From the NCBI RefSeq assembly GCF_026241205.1, contig NZ_JAPFQM010000001.1, positions 1,612,001-1,676,000 on the forward strand: DNA of 64,000 bases. Reading direction: 5' to 3'. The notes beneath the pieces are model-generated. The model was not told where the DNA came from. It saw nothing but the letters and a program-made list of their open reading frames with translations, and ran no database searches. The DNA comes from Thermomicrobium sp. 4228-Ro (GTDB taxonomy: Bacteria > Chloroflexota > Chloroflexia > Thermomicrobiales > Thermomicrobiaceae). A program made the translations under genes and the position numbers. Positions 1 through 9,407 of this stretch are shown here, piece after piece (the stretch's first letter is position 1; every line of letters starts with the position of its first letter).

Positions 1-609
1 CCACGCCTGGAGGGGAACGTCCTCGTGACGACCGGTCCAGTACCGCCCGGCTCGCACACGATCGTGCTGAGCTATACGGTGCCCTATTCAGGAACGCGTG
101 CGACGCTCTCCATCGGCACGGCTCTCCCAACCGGCACCTTGCGGGTGCTCGTTCGTGAGGGGACATACAAACTCGATTCGCGCAGCTTGATCGATACGGG
201 AACGGTCGATGTGAGCGGCGTGACGTACCGGGTCCTCGCGGTCGACGCGCCGGTCGTCGGTGATACGCACGTCGTCCAGGTCAGCGGACTTCCGCGAACA
301 GGATTGTTGTTCGATCTGCCGCTCGGTCCGAGTATCGCGATTGCCGTCGGCGTAGTCGGCCTGCTGGCTGCTGGCATCCTCACGATCATCGCGCTGCGCC
401 GACGCCATGCCCGTGCGGTTGCGAAGGGGTCAGCAGCTGCTTCGGTCGAGGACGAGCGCTTGCGCCTAGCCGCTGAGCTGAACCGGCTGGATGAGGCACG
501 GGCTGCGGGCGAGTTGGACGAGATGCAGTACAACGAGCGACGAGCAGCGGTCTTGGCACAGCTGCGGCAACTCGTGCTCCGCGAGCGTGGGGTCGAAGGA
601 GGTAACTGA
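1..609 (+). CDS. Membrane protein with C-terminal coiled coil (5' end outside window)
   Basis: The reading frame is open from the first base, so the N-terminus lies outside the window. About 202 residues are visible. The first ~100 are beta-rich and hydrophilic, consistent with an extracytoplasmic domain. One hydrophobic segment follows (visible residues about 111-131), then an Arg-rich cytoplasmic anchor (RRRH) and a charged helix with RLDEARAAGELDEMQYNERR, the kind of short helical tail found in CcmI/SHOCT-like proteins. The stop lies 4 nt before the next start, so it is probably co-transcribed with the downstream peptidase. No family is recognised with confidence. Confidence 0.6.
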   Translation, partial: PRLEGNVLVTTGPVPPGSHTIVLSYTVPYSGTRATLSIGTALPTGTLRVLVREGTYKLDSRSLIDTGTVDVSGVTYRVLAVDAPVVGDTHVVQVSGLPRTGLLFDLPLGPSIAIAVGVVGLLAAGILTIIALRRRHARAVAKGSAAASVEDERLRLAAELNRLDEARAAGELDEMQYNERRAAVLAQLRQLVLRERGVEGGN

Positions 610-613
610 GGCG

Positions 614-2593
614 ATGGCGCGACCGGTCGAAATCGGTGACCTCGCTGTTCTGCAGCTTCCGAGCGATGCGCAGATCGCACCCGACGGGCGCGAGGTGGCC
701 TATGTCCTGACCACGATGGACCTCGAGGCCGACCGCTACCGTTCGGCGATCTGGCTCGTTGGTAGAGGAGGTGGGCCGCCGCGTCGCTTCACGCAGGGGC
801 CAGGGCGCGATCTCATGCCGCGCTGGTCACCGGATGGGCGCTTCCTCGCCTTCCTTTCCGATCGCTCGGGTACTGACCAGTTGTGGGTCATCCCGCGCGA
901 TGGTGGTGAAGCGCGCCAGCTCACCCGGTTCGCTGAGCCGGTCACGGCGTTCGAATGGGCTCCGGAGGGAGAGCGTCTCGTCGTCGTGACGCGTGCAGTG
1001 CAGCCGGAAGGCGCACCGGATACGACCTCGGACGTGGTGCGCCTGACAGCGCTCCGCTACCGGTTCGATGGCCAACGGGGATTCTTGCACGAGCGGCGGA
1101 GCCACCTCTGGCTCGTGCGTCTTGCGGACGGTCAGGTGCAACGGCTGACCGACGGAGACTGGGACGACGACTGGCCGGTGTGGGCGCCGGATGGCTCGGC
1201 GATCGTCTTCATCTCGAACCGCACCGATGACCGGGAGTGGAATGCTGCGAGCGAATTGTGGCGGCTGCGCCTGGACGCGAGCGGCCGGCCGATCGATGTC
1301 GAGCGACTGTCCGGTGGTCGGGCGGCTGCGCTCGGCCGTCCGGCCTGGTCACCCGATGGTCGCTGGGTGACTGCTGTCGGTCACTTCGAGTCGTGGGCTG
1401 GCTCGGCTCGGCACAAGCGTCTGTGGATCGTTGCACCCGACGGAAGCGAGGTGCGCTGTATCACCGAGCAGTTCGACGCGACCCTGGACGACGCTCTCTT
1501 GTCCGATGCGTTCGGGCCGTCACGGCCAGGTCTGGCGTGGTCGCCGGACGGCCGGTGGGTGTATGCCCAGGTGAGCCAGCAGGGTGCCGTGCGGCTCTAC
1601 CGGTTTCCGGTCGATGGCGGCGAACCGCAGTGTGTTCTGGGCGGTGCCCGCCGGATTCTGGACTTCAGCCTGAGTCGCGACGGACAGTGGATCGCAGCGA
1701 CGATCGCCGACCCAAGCGATCCTGGCTCGATCTGGCTACTCGCTGCGGATGGTAGCCAAGCTGAGCAGCTGGTCGATCCGAACCGCGACTGGAAGGAGCA
1801 GGTCACGCTGGTCGAACCGGAGGAGCTGTGGGTTCCGAGCCCGACGGACGGCCGGTCGATCCACGCGTGGCTCTTGCGCCCGCAGACGGCGGGCGAACGC
1901 AAAGTACCACTGGTCTTGTCGATCCACGGTGGCCCGCACGCCATGTACGGCTGGGTGTACTGCCACGAGTTCCAGGTGTTGGCGTCCGCTGGGTACGCAG
2001 TCGTGTACGCCAACCCGCGGGGTAGCCAAGGATACGGGGAAGCGTTCTTGTCGTGCACGCGGGGTGCCTGGGGCGAGGCGGACATGCCCGATCTCATGGC
2101 GGTCGTCGATGCCGTAGTTGCACAGGGCTGGGTCGATCCGGAGCGATTGGGTGTCTGCGGTGGTTCCTACGGTGGATACATGACCAACTGGATTATCGGG
2201 CATACCGATCGTTTCAAGGCGGCAGTCTCGATGCGGTGCGTTTCCGATCTCCTGAGCATGTACGGGACGAGCGATATCGGCGTCTATTTCAACGAGTGGG
2301 AGATCGGTGCTGCTCCATGGGAAGATCCGGAGCGTTACCGGCGTCTCTCACCGCTCACGTACGCTCCCGATATCCGGACGCCGCTGCTCTTGCTCCATGC
2401 CGAGGAGGACTGGCGTTGTCCGATCGGGCAAGCGGAGGAGTTGTTCGCCTGGTTGCGACGGCTCGGGCGGACGGTCGAACTCGTCCGCTTTCCTGGTGAG
2501 GGGCACAATCTCACACGGAGCGGGCGGCCGCGACATCGTCTCGAGCACCTCGAGCACGAGCTGCGCTGGTTCCGTACGTACCTGGGCGGCTAG
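614..2593 (+). CDS. S9-family (prolyl oligopeptidase-like) acylaminoacyl peptidase
   Basis: A 659-residue cytoplasmic serine peptidase that would cleave short peptides or acylated N-termini. The N-terminal two thirds carry repeated beta-propeller (TolB/WD-like) motifs such as WSPDGR. The C-terminal alpha/beta-hydrolase domain has the nucleophile motif GGSYGGYM (Ser518), an acid in HAEEDW (Asp599) and the catalytic His in GEGHN (His631), so the triad is complete. The ATG at 614 is preceded by AAGGAGG at 596-602. A longer in-frame start exists but lies inside the upstream gene without a ribosome site. Its 3' end overlaps the convergent nuclease gene by 4 bp. Natural substrate unknown. Confidence 0.93.
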   Translation: MARPVEIGDLAVLQLPSDAQIAPDGREVAYVLTTMDLEADRYRSAIWLVGRGGGPPRRFTQGPGRDLMPRWSPDGRFLAFLSDRSGTDQLWVIPRDGGEARQLTRFAEPVTAFEWAPEGERLVVVTRAVQPEGAPDTTSDVVRLTALRYRFDGQRGFLHERRSHLWLVRLADGQVQRLTDGDWDDDWPVWAPDGSAIVFISNRTDDREWNAASELWRLRLDASGRPIDVERLSGGRAAALGRPAWSPDGRWVTAVGHFESWAGSARHKRLWIVAPDGSEVRCITEQFDATLDDALLSDAFGPSRPGLAWSPDGRWVYAQVSQQGAVRLYRFPVDGGEPQCVLGGARRILDFSLSRDGQWIAATIADPSDPGSIWLLAADGSQAEQLVDPNRDWKEQVTLVEPEELWVPSPTDGRSIHAWLLRPQTAGERKVPLVLSIHGGPHAMYGWVYCHEFQVLASAGYAVVYANPRGSQGYGEAFLSCTRGAWGEADMPDLMAVVDAVVAQGWVDPERLGVCGGSYGGYMTNWIIGHTDRFKAAVSMRCVSDLLSMYGTSDIGVYFNEWEIGAAPWEDPERYRRLSPLTYAPDIRTPLLLLHAEEDWRCPIGQAEELFAWLRRLGRTVELVRFPGEGHNLTRSGRPRHRLEHLEHELRWFRTYLGG

Positions 2594-3858
2594 CTTGTCG
2601 GCGAGAGGGATTCTCCAGCCTCGGCTCGCTCGATCAGCTGGCGACCTCGAGCGACGACAGCCCGGGCCAACTCGTCTGGCAACGAGCGAAGGCTCACCCA
2701 GCGCTCGAGGAGCGCTACGGGATCGTTGCGCGTCTCGTGCGCAACGTCGACACGCGGACGGGTGAGTCGTTCGGTCTCGATCAGGATACCCGCAACATGT
2801 GCTGCACCGAAGTCGAGTAGCCAGCGACGCACTTCGTGCGAACGCACCGCACCAGCTCGTTCGGGTGGCAGGCGGAGGAAGAGGCGGACGATTGCATCCT
2901 GCACCTCGGGCATTCGCTGCTCGAGGCGCGCGCGCAACTCCTCCATCGGCGTATCCGTTTCCAGTTCGAAACGCAGCGTCCGCATCGGACGCGTGCGGAT
3001 CGGGCGGAACGAACAGCTGACCGCCCGCGGATACGTTCCCGGTTCGACGGTCACCAGGACGAAGCCTTTCTCTTCGTGTTCCTCACCGAAATCGATCCGC
3101 TCGACGCTGCCCGCATAGACGACCGGTGGACGGTGGTGCAGGACCTGATGCTTGTGCAGGTGCCCGAGCGCGACATAATCGATCGGTGCCTCGACCAGAC
3201 CGAGTTCATCGAGTGCGAAGACCGGATCGGTGCCGAGCAGCGCGCTTCGCTCGGCACCGAACTGTCCTCCCTCCAGCGTGAGATGACCCAGGAAGACCGC
3301 GGGATGAGATGGGTCAAGTTCCATGAGGTGCTCGCGAACGATGCGACTGACGTGTTCCCGGAATGCCCGTTCCAACTCGACCGATGAGGATCGGTGCAAG
3401 CGATCATCTGCGAGAAGGATACCCATCGGAAGCCAGGGAAGCGCGACCACCTGGAGTGGCCCGGAGCGTGTCTCCAGCATCAACCGTTCAGGCCAGGTCA
3501 GGACCCGGACGCCCGGGAGCTGCAAGGCGTCGTAGATATCCATCGGCGTCGAGCGAGCGAGGCTGCGTGGCCGGTCATGGTTGCCGACGAGGAGGACGGT
3601 CGGAATATCCGCAGCGAGGAGACGTCGGATGCGCGACGCGAAGAGGCGCTGGAGCGTCGGGCTCGGATCGGCGTTCTTGAAGGCGTCCCCGGCAAAGAGC
3701 ACTGCGTCCACCTGCTCGGTGAGCGCGGCCTCGATCACCTGGTCGAACGCAGCGAGAAAGTCCTGGACGCGCGTGCTGTATCCGAGTTCCGGCCGGAAGG
3801 TACCGTGTGTCTCGATACCCAAGTGGAGGTCGGCGAAGTGGAGGATGCGCAGAGCCAC
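2590..3858 (-). CDS. Mre11/SbcD-like DNA repair exonuclease (metallophosphoesterase)
   Basis: A 422-residue calcineurin-like phosphoesterase of the DNA-repair nuclease group. Metal-binding motifs appear in order: FADLHLG near the N-terminus, GDAFKNADPS, GNHDRP, LGHLTLEGG and GHLHKHQ. This is the Mre11/SbcD pattern, and such enzymes use two metal ions to cut DNA ends. The C-terminal ~130 residues form a separate capping region. It begins 4 nt after the stop of the HerA-like helicase on the same strand, so the two probably form one operon and act together on DNA ends. No Rad50/SbcC gene is visible here, so which ATPase partners it is open. Confidence 0.85.
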   Translation of the reverse strand: MALRILHFADLHLGIETHGTFRPELGYSTRVQDFLAAFDQVIEAALTEQVDAVLFAGDAFKNADPSPTLQRLFASRIRRLLAADIPTVLLVGNHDRPRSLARSTPMDIYDALQLPGVRVLTWPERLMLETRSGPLQVVALPWLPMGILLADDRLHRSSSVELERAFREHVSRIVREHLMELDPSHPAVFLGHLTLEGGQFGAERSALLGTDPVFALDELGLVEAPIDYVALGHLHKHQVLHHRPPVVYAGSVERIDFGEEHEEKGFVLVTVEPGTYPRAVSCSFRPIRTRPMRTLRFELETDTPMEELRARLEQRMPEVQDAIVRLFLRLPPERAGAVRSHEVRRWLLDFGAAHVAGILIETERLTRPRVDVAHETRNDPVALLERWVSLRSLPDELARAVVARGRQLIERAEAGESLSPTS

Positions 3859-3862
3859 GCGA

Positions 3863-5494
3863 TCATCCTCTCTGGCCAGTCAGGAGCCGCCGCAATCGCT
3901 CCTCGCGCGCACGCTCCGAACCATCCGAGTGCCCCGGGCGGCTCCGCACGAGCGCGAACATGTCCTCGCGCCGGTACGGTCGTGTGCGGATCGCGACCGG
4001 CATCCGGACCGCGTGCCCGACGATCACGCACTCCTGACGCGGGCTGAGGTTCGCCAGGAGGTTGCGGAGACCGGAGCGATCGGCGACACCGGTGAGCACC
4101 GCCTCGATATCTTGCTGGTCGCTGAGCGGCCCGATGATCTTCGTGCCGAGCTGCGAGAGAATTTCCCGATCGATGCTGGACGGTCGTTGGTCAACGATGA
4201 GGAGGGTGACGCGGTACTTCCGCATCTCGCGCGCGATCGTGCCGAAGATCGACTGCCTGGCAGCCTCCGGAGTCAAGAATTTGTGTGCCTCCTCCAGGAC
4301 GATCACGAGCGGGCGAACCTTCGTCTCCCCGCCCGCGAGCTGGGCTTCCAGCACCTCTTCGGTGTACCGGCTGTGGATACGCCGGGTGAGCAGGTTAGCG
4401 ACGAGCATGTAGTCCAGGAACGAATCGTTCTTTCCGAACTGGACGATGACATGCGTGCCTTTTTGGAGCTTCTGGATGATCTCGTCGATGACGGAAAAGT
4501 CGAGCGATGAGCGGATGTAGGGACGGTTGACGAGCCGACCCAACTTCGACCGCAGTGCATTGACGGATGCCTCGGCAACGCCCGTTTCCGAGCAGAACGC
4601 CTTGACCGCCTCGCTGTCGAACTCCTGCGTCCGGACGATCCACTCCCGCCCGAACCGTCCGTACAGGTGATGCGCGACCGTGGCGAAGGTCGGGTTCAAG
4701 TTCAGCTCCTCGGCCAGCAGTTCGATGTCACCCGGCTCGATCTGATCGAGGCCGATATGGATCGTCCGCGCTGCCGCGCTCCGTTCTGTCCGGTCGTCCA
4801 GTGTGTAGACGTGGACCCGGCTCGGGCCGAAGAGTTCGAGCAGCCCGACGAGTTGCGGCTGGTCAGCCAGAGCGCGCGCGTACTCGTTGTGCATGTCGAA
4901 GAGGAGGACGGAAACCTCGTCGGCCAGGATCAGGCCGATGAGGAGCAGCCGGGTCAAGACGCTCTTCCCGCTCCCGCTCTGACCGAAAACGCCGTTGGAG
5001 CGCTTGACCAGCTCAGCGAGATCGATCGGTACCGGGATATCCATCGCTGGTGGAGTGCCGAGTGCGAAGTGCGTGGCATCCTCGTGGCCGAAGACGGCTG
5101 CGAAATCCTCGGCGGTCGCTTGCCGGAGGTGCGCGAAATGCGGCGGGATCGTTCGTGCTGGTTGCGGCTCGGCATTGCCGTGCTCCAGCTCGAGCGATGG
5201 CCGGATTTCAGCGACTGCATAGGCTTGCGTACCGCGCAGGATGCGACTCGCGAAAGACGATCGCAGAGGAGGATCGGCGGCGATCGCCGAGTCGGTCGTA
5301 TCGAGCGAGAGATCCGTGACCATGCCGAAATAGCGGTGACGGTCACCCTCGAGGACAACGAAGCTACCGACCCGCAGGTGCTCGACTGCGGCGGGATCCA
5401 GCAAGCGGACGCGCAGTCCTCGACTGAAGCTTCCCTCGGTCACCACACCGAGCAGGCAGTGGTCGGCGTCGTCTCGCTCGTCGGGTCGGTGCAC
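3863..5494 (-). CDS. herA: HerA-like DNA translocase/helicase
   Basis: A hexameric FtsK/HerA-superfamily ATPase that moves along duplex DNA, classically with NurA and Mre11-Rad50 in end resection. The N-terminal HAS-barrel-like region (GVVTEGSFSRGLRVRLL) precedes Walker A GQSGSGKS (about residues 171-178), Walker B LVIVLEEAH (about 395-403) and a C-terminal arginine motif region. The GTG at 5494 is chosen because AAGGTGA precedes it by 8 nt and because a TACAAT -10 candidate at 5548-5553 lies downstream of the alternative ATG at 5557. GTG at 5506 is also possible. It is followed 4 nt later by the Mre11-like nuclease gene, and the divergent histidine kinase starts at 5590. Confidence 0.85.
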   Translation of the reverse strand: MHRPDERDDADHCLLGVVTEGSFSRGLRVRLLDPAAVEHLRVGSFVVLEGDRHRYFGMVTDLSLDTTDSAIAADPPLRSSFASRILRGTQAYAVAEIRPSLELEHGNAEPQPARTIPPHFAHLRQATAEDFAAVFGHEDATHFALGTPPAMDIPVPIDLAELVKRSNGVFGQSGSGKSVLTRLLLIGLILADEVSVLLFDMHNEYARALADQPQLVGLLELFGPSRVHVYTLDDRTERSAAARTIHIGLDQIEPGDIELLAEELNLNPTFATVAHHLYGRFGREWIVRTQEFDSEAVKAFCSETGVAEASVNALRSKLGRLVNRPYIRSSLDFSVIDEIIQKLQKGTHVIVQFGKNDSFLDYMLVANLLTRRIHSRYTEEVLEAQLAGGETKVRPLVIVLEEAHKFLTPEAARQSIFGTIAREMRKYRVTLLIVDQRPSSIDREILSQLGTKIIGPLSDQQDIEAVLTGVADRSGLRNLLANLSPRQECVIVGHAVRMPVAIRTRPYRREDMFALVRSRPGHSDGSERAREERLRRLLTGQRG

Positions 5495-5547
5495 CGCAGC
5501 GTTCACCTTGTCTCGTCCGTTCGCGCCCTGTCGTTTCCGCGCAGCGG

Positions 5548-5553
5548 ATTGTA
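5548..5553 (-). promoter_or_regulatory. Candidate -10 element for the herA-nuclease operon
   Basis: The minus strand reads TACAAT here, preceded by GG. No convincing -35 lies 16-18 bp upstream. Its position between two candidate start codons favours the downstream GTG start of HerA. Confidence 0.35.
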
Positions 5554-5589
5554 CCATGAGAAGAAACGCGCGAGGCGGGAACGAGGCCC

Positions 5590-7299
5590 ATGCTGGACAA
5601 CGAGTGGGAAACGCTTGCCGAACTCTTGAAGGCCCCATCCGACCCGAGCCGGCGTGTACTGGCAGGTCCGGTCGGGCGACTCCAGGCGCTGCATTGGATC
5701 ACGCGTGCTGCGACCAGTAGTCTCGACCTGGACGAAATGCTGAATACGGTCGCGCGTGTCTTGCGTGAGACGATGCGAGCCGACTCATGCGGGATTTTCC
5801 TCTATGACGAGTCCTCAGGTACCCTCACGCTCCGCGCGGTCGATGGCGTCTCGCCGGATCGGCCGGGTCGGATCACGTTGCCGCTCGGCGTCGGGATCAC
5901 TGGGCAGGCTGCGCTCACGCGCCAGCTTCAGATCGCGTTCGATGCACCGCGTCATCCCGCGTACGTCGACTATCCGCACGTCGATGACCGGCCCTTCGCG
6001 AGCCAGGTGTCCGTGCCGTTGATCGCGCGGCAACCGGGGCGCCTCTTGGGCGTGCTCAACATCCTCACGCTCGAACCGCGCGAGTTCTGGCCGGAGGAGA
6101 TCGACTTCTTGGAGACAGCGGCAGGCGAAATCGCTATCGCGATCGAGAATGCGCTCCTGTACAGCGAGACGGATGCCGAACTCCGGCGGCGCATCGCGCA
6201 GCTCGAGTTGCTCCAGCAGCTCTGGCGAGCGATCGCCTCGACACTCGATCTCGGTGAGCTTTTGGCCACGATCGCGAACCGGGCGCTCGAGCTCTCCGGT
6301 GCTCGCGGTGTTTCGATCTTCCGGCAATCGCGTGCCACGGGCGGCGGGCTGGAGTTGCTGCGGGCTGCACCTCCCGAATGGGCAACGCACCACGATGGAG
6401 CACTGGAGCAGGCACTCCGGGGCGTGGTACAGGACGTGCTCGACTCCGGTGCCGCGGTGTGGCGGGAGCTGCCCGAGGAGGGCGTCGCGGTCTACGCGCT
6501 CCCGATGATCACTGGTCGTCGGGCTGTCGGGGCCCTTTGCCTGGCTTACCGGCACGGTACTGCGCCACCAGCCCAGACCGGCCTGCTGCACGCCTTCACC
6601 GACACCGCGGCGATCGCGATCGAAAATGCCGAACTGTACGAAGAAGCCCGGCGTGGGCTCGCTCGGGCTTCGGCGCTCCTGCGCGAGCTGCACCACCGTG
6701 TCCGCAATAACCTGCAAACGGTGGCGGCGTTGCTCTCGTTGCAGGCGCGACGCGCTGGACCGGAGGCGCGTGCTGTCTTGCAAGACGCCGTGAGCCGCAT
6801 CCGGAGTCTCACTGTTGTCCACGATCTCTTGAGCGGACGCGAGATGCCGGAAGTGTCGCTCCGCGAGCTGGCGCGCATCGTCGTCGCGCAGGCCGTGCAC
6901 TCCTTCTACGGCGACGACGTCGCCGTCGAGTGGGTGATCGAGGGGGACGAGGTCGCCGTTTCCTCGCGGCAGACGACGGTACTGGCGCTCCTGCTGAACG
7001 AGTTCGTGACGAATGCGGTGCGGCACGGTTTCGCCGGGGGCCCAGGGCGGATCGCCGTTCGCGTGCGGGCAGAAGGGAACCGGGCACTGGTCGAGTTCGA
7101 GGATAACGGGCGCGGGCTGCCGCCGGATTTCGATCCGTTGCGCGGCCGCGGGCTCGGCTTGCAGATCGCACGAACGCTGGTCGAGGTTGACTTGCGTGGC
7201 GAACTCGAGATCGGTCCAGGGAAGAATGGGGGGACGCTGGTACGGGTACGCTTCGTCCCCGAGGGACAGGAGACTGCGGTGCTGAGCGCTCCGAGTTGA
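5590..7299 (+). CDS. Soluble sensor histidine kinase, GAF-GAF-HisKA_2-HATPase
   Basis: A 569-residue cytoplasmic sensor kinase without membrane segments. Two GAF domains occupy about residues 45-185 and 210-350, and each ends in the typical AIAIENA(L/E)LY helix. The dimerisation/phosphoacceptor helix has ELHHRVRNNLQ (His368/His369), the HisKA_2 signature. The ATPase domain has an N box (LLNEFVTNAVRHGF), DNGRGL and GRGLGLQI. GAF domains would sense a small ligand, light or redox state. No response regulator is adjacent, so the partner is elsewhere. It is divergent from herA, sharing a ~95 bp intergenic region. Confidence 0.88.
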   Translation: MLDNEWETLAELLKAPSDPSRRVLAGPVGRLQALHWITRAATSSLDLDEMLNTVARVLRETMRADSCGIFLYDESSGTLTLRAVDGVSPDRPGRITLPLGVGITGQAALTRQLQIAFDAPRHPAYVDYPHVDDRPFASQVSVPLIARQPGRLLGVLNILTLEPREFWPEEIDFLETAAGEIAIAIENALLYSETDAELRRRIAQLELLQQLWRAIASTLDLGELLATIANRALELSGARGVSIFRQSRATGGGLELLRAAPPEWATHHDGALEQALRGVVQDVLDSGAAVWRELPEEGVAVYALPMITGRRAVGALCLAYRHGTAPPAQTGLLHAFTDTAAIAIENAELYEEARRGLARASALLRELHHRVRNNLQTVAALLSLQARRAGPEARAVLQDAVSRIRSLTVVHDLLSGREMPEVSLRELARIVVAQAVHSFYGDDVAVEWVIEGDEVAVSSRQTTVLALLLNEFVTNAVRHGFAGGPGRIAVRVRAEGNRALVEFEDNGRGLPPDFDPLRGRGLGLQIARTLVEVDLRGELEIGPGKNGGTLVRVRFVPEGQETAVLSAPS

Positions 7300-7365
7300 C
7301 GGGCGCGATCTCGCCTGCGGATACTGCAGCCGGACGTACGGTGGAGTGGGAACGGGAAGGGTACG

Positions 7366-8157
7366 ATGGCGAACGAGGGGTTCAGCGGTTACTGGGCAGT
7401 CATCCTCGGCGCGTCGAGTGGGTTCGGAGCGGCGACCGCACGGGAACTCGCGCGCGCCGGTATGCATGTCTGCGGTGTGCATCTCGATCGGCGAGCGACG
7501 CTGCCGCTGGCCGAGGCAGTCAAGGCGGACGTCGAAGCAGCGGGGGTTCAGGCTGTGTTCGTGAACGCGAATGCCGCGGACGCTGACACCCGCCAGCAGG
7601 TCGTGGCGGCCCTGCGCGAGCGCCGTGCGCGAGTGCGCGTACTGATGCACTCGCTCGCCTTCGGGACATTGCGACCCTACATCGACGAGGACCCCTCGCA
7701 ACAGGTGACGCAGAAGCAACTGGAAATGACGCTCGACGTCATGGCGAACTCGCTCGTCTACTGGACTCAGGACCTCTTCCACGCTGGCTTGTTCGAGCGT
7801 GACGCGCGGATCTTCGCCATGACGAGCGAGGGATCAACACGCGTCTGGCGTGGGTACGGACCTGTCTCGGCAGCGAAGGCTGCGCTGGAGTCGCATGTCC
7901 GGCAGCTCGCGGTCGAACTGGCCCGGTACGGGATCACGGTCAACGCGATCCAGGCCGGTGTGACGCCAACCCCAGCCCAGGCGAAAATTCCCGGTGCCGA
8001 TGAGATGCTCCGCGAGGCCGAGCGGCGGAATCCGAGCGGGCGACTCACCACACCAGAGGACATCGCCCGAGCGATCCGCGCGTTGAGTGCGCCTGGCCTG
8101 ACGTGGATCACCGGTAACGTGATCAAAGTCGACGGTGGCGAATCGCTCGTGCCCTGA
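7366..8157 (+). CDS. FabI-like short-chain dehydrogenase (possible enoyl-ACP reductase)
   Basis: A 263-residue NAD(P)-dependent Rossmann reductase. The nucleotide motif is the classical GASSGFGAA (residues 15-23), but the catalytic spacing is Y164-x6-K171 and there is an HSLAFG motif (95-100). Both are features of FabI-type enoyl-acyl-carrier-protein reductases rather than of YxxxK dehydrogenases. The C-terminal GNVIKVDGG is common to both. A role in fatty-acid elongation is plausible, but the hybrid motif set means another reductase function cannot be excluded. It stands alone between a kinase and a convergent peptidase. Start ATG 7366 follows a GGGAAGGG ribosome site. Confidence 0.8.
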   Translation: MANEGFSGYWAVILGASSGFGAATARELARAGMHVCGVHLDRRATLPLAEAVKADVEAAGVQAVFVNANAADADTRQQVVAALRERRARVRVLMHSLAFGTLRPYIDEDPSQQVTQKQLEMTLDVMANSLVYWTQDLFHAGLFERDARIFAMTSEGSTRVWRGYGPVSAAKAALESHVRQLAVELARYGITVNAIQAGVTPTPAQAKIPGADEMLREAERRNPSGRLTTPEDIARAIRALSAPGLTWITGNVIKVDGGESLVP

Positions 8158-8169
8158 CCTCCGCGCACC

Positions 8170-9219
8170 TCAGTGCTCGATCGGACCTTCGTAGACCAGT
8201 TGCTCGATGAGGAGGAGTGTCGCCTCGACGTCGGAGAGATCGACGGCCTCGAACGGTGCGTGCGTATGCCGCGCGCCGACTGCCAGGAGCGCAGTCGGGA
8301 TGCCCTGGCGAATCAATGCAGCACCATCGCTCCCGTATCGTTCGAAGACCACGTGCTGCACTGGGATGCCGGCGCGATCAGCGAGCTCGGCGAGCCGCCA
8401 CAACAGACGCTGGTCATAATGCGTCGCGGAGTCCTTGTGAACGAGTTGTGGCCCGTTGCCGAGTGCAGCGGGCATTGACTGCTCACCGATGGTCGGGAGA
8501 TCCCCGACGAGACCGACGTCGATGGCGACTGCCCAGTCGACATCGAGATCGTTTCGCAACGAGCTCGCGCCGAGCAGTCCATTCTCTTCCTGAACCGTCG
8601 CAGCGAGGTAGAGCGCGCAATTCAATTGCTGTGTGTCGATATGACGAAGAAGGAGCGTCAGGAGTGCCAGCCCGACACGGTCGTCGATCGCTTTCCCGTA
8701 GAGGCGAGGCCCGACCCGACGCGGCGGTGGGTTCCAAATGACGCTCGCACCGACGGTGATGCCGCGGTCGAGGACTTCCTGCTTCGAGTTCGCCCCGATG
8801 TCGACGAGAAGGTCGGAGAACGTGACCGGCTTGCTTCGGCGCTCCTCGGGGACGACGTGACCCGTAGCGGTGACGAAGACGCCCTCCACGCTCAGTCCAC
8901 GACCGAGAACCAGCGCTGGTTGCCCGACCGGAAAGCGCTCCTGTGGTTCACCCCGTACTTGCCCAGTGGTCAGCCAGAGGAGACCGCTCGAGTCGACCGA
9001 GCGGACGACGAAGCTCAATTCGTCGGCGTGTGCCGTTAGGAGAAGGCGTGGGCCGGACCCGCCGACGTACGCGAGCAGATTACCCACCCGGCTCCGCCAC
9101 AAGCGTTTGACATGCGGAGCCCAGGCTCGTTCCAGCCAGGCGAGGACGGGCTCCTCCCGTCCGGTGGGCCCTGGCAGTGCCATCAGATCGGTGAGCACTT
9201 CAGCGATCCGTTCGCGCAT
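8170..9219 (-). CDS. M42-family metallo-aminopeptidase
   Basis: A 349-residue dinuclear-metal aminopeptidase of the M42 (glutamyl aminopeptidase/deblocking aminopeptidase) family, which forms tetrahedral oligomers in the cytosol and trims peptides. Visible metal and catalytic motifs are LTAHADEL, GKAIDDRVG, TVQEENGLLG (general base and metal ligand Glu pair), AIDVG and the C-terminal HTHAPFEAVD. Full length for the family. The start ATG at 9219 follows GAGGAG. It is convergent with the reductase gene 12 bp away and divergent from the membrane protein at 9408. Confidence 0.9.
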   Translation of the reverse strand: MRERIAEVLTDLMALPGPTGREEPVLAWLERAWAPHVKRLWRSRVGNLLAYVGGSGPRLLLTAHADELSFVVRSVDSSGLLWLTTGQVRGEPQERFPVGQPALVLGRGLSVEGVFVTATGHVVPEERRSKPVTFSDLLVDIGANSKQEVLDRGITVGASVIWNPPPRRVGPRLYGKAIDDRVGLALLTLLLRHIDTQQLNCALYLAATVQEENGLLGASSLRNDLDVDWAVAIDVGLVGDLPTIGEQSMPAALGNGPQLVHKDSATHYDQRLLWRLAELADRAGIPVQHVVFERYGSDGAALIRQGIPTALLAVGARHTHAPFEAVDLSDVEATLLLIEQLVYEGPIEH

Positions 9220-9407
9220 CGGTCTGCTCCTCGTTCGCCCTGTCCGATCCCGGTGCCAGGATACAGCGTCCGCGTCGCGTGCGGCAGTCCTGCCGATCGC
9301 CGTTCACTCGGTGCGGTCACTTTGTGCCGCTCGCCCCTTGCCGGAGCGGTGCAGACCATCGAAACTTCTGGTGTATCAGTGTGCAGAGGATGGAGGTCTC
9401 TCCCTGA

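Noticed and set aside
5815-7782. A 655-codon frame opposite the histidine kinase and reductase
   Set aside because: It spans two convincing plus-strand genes and encodes low-complexity, Arg-rich sequence.
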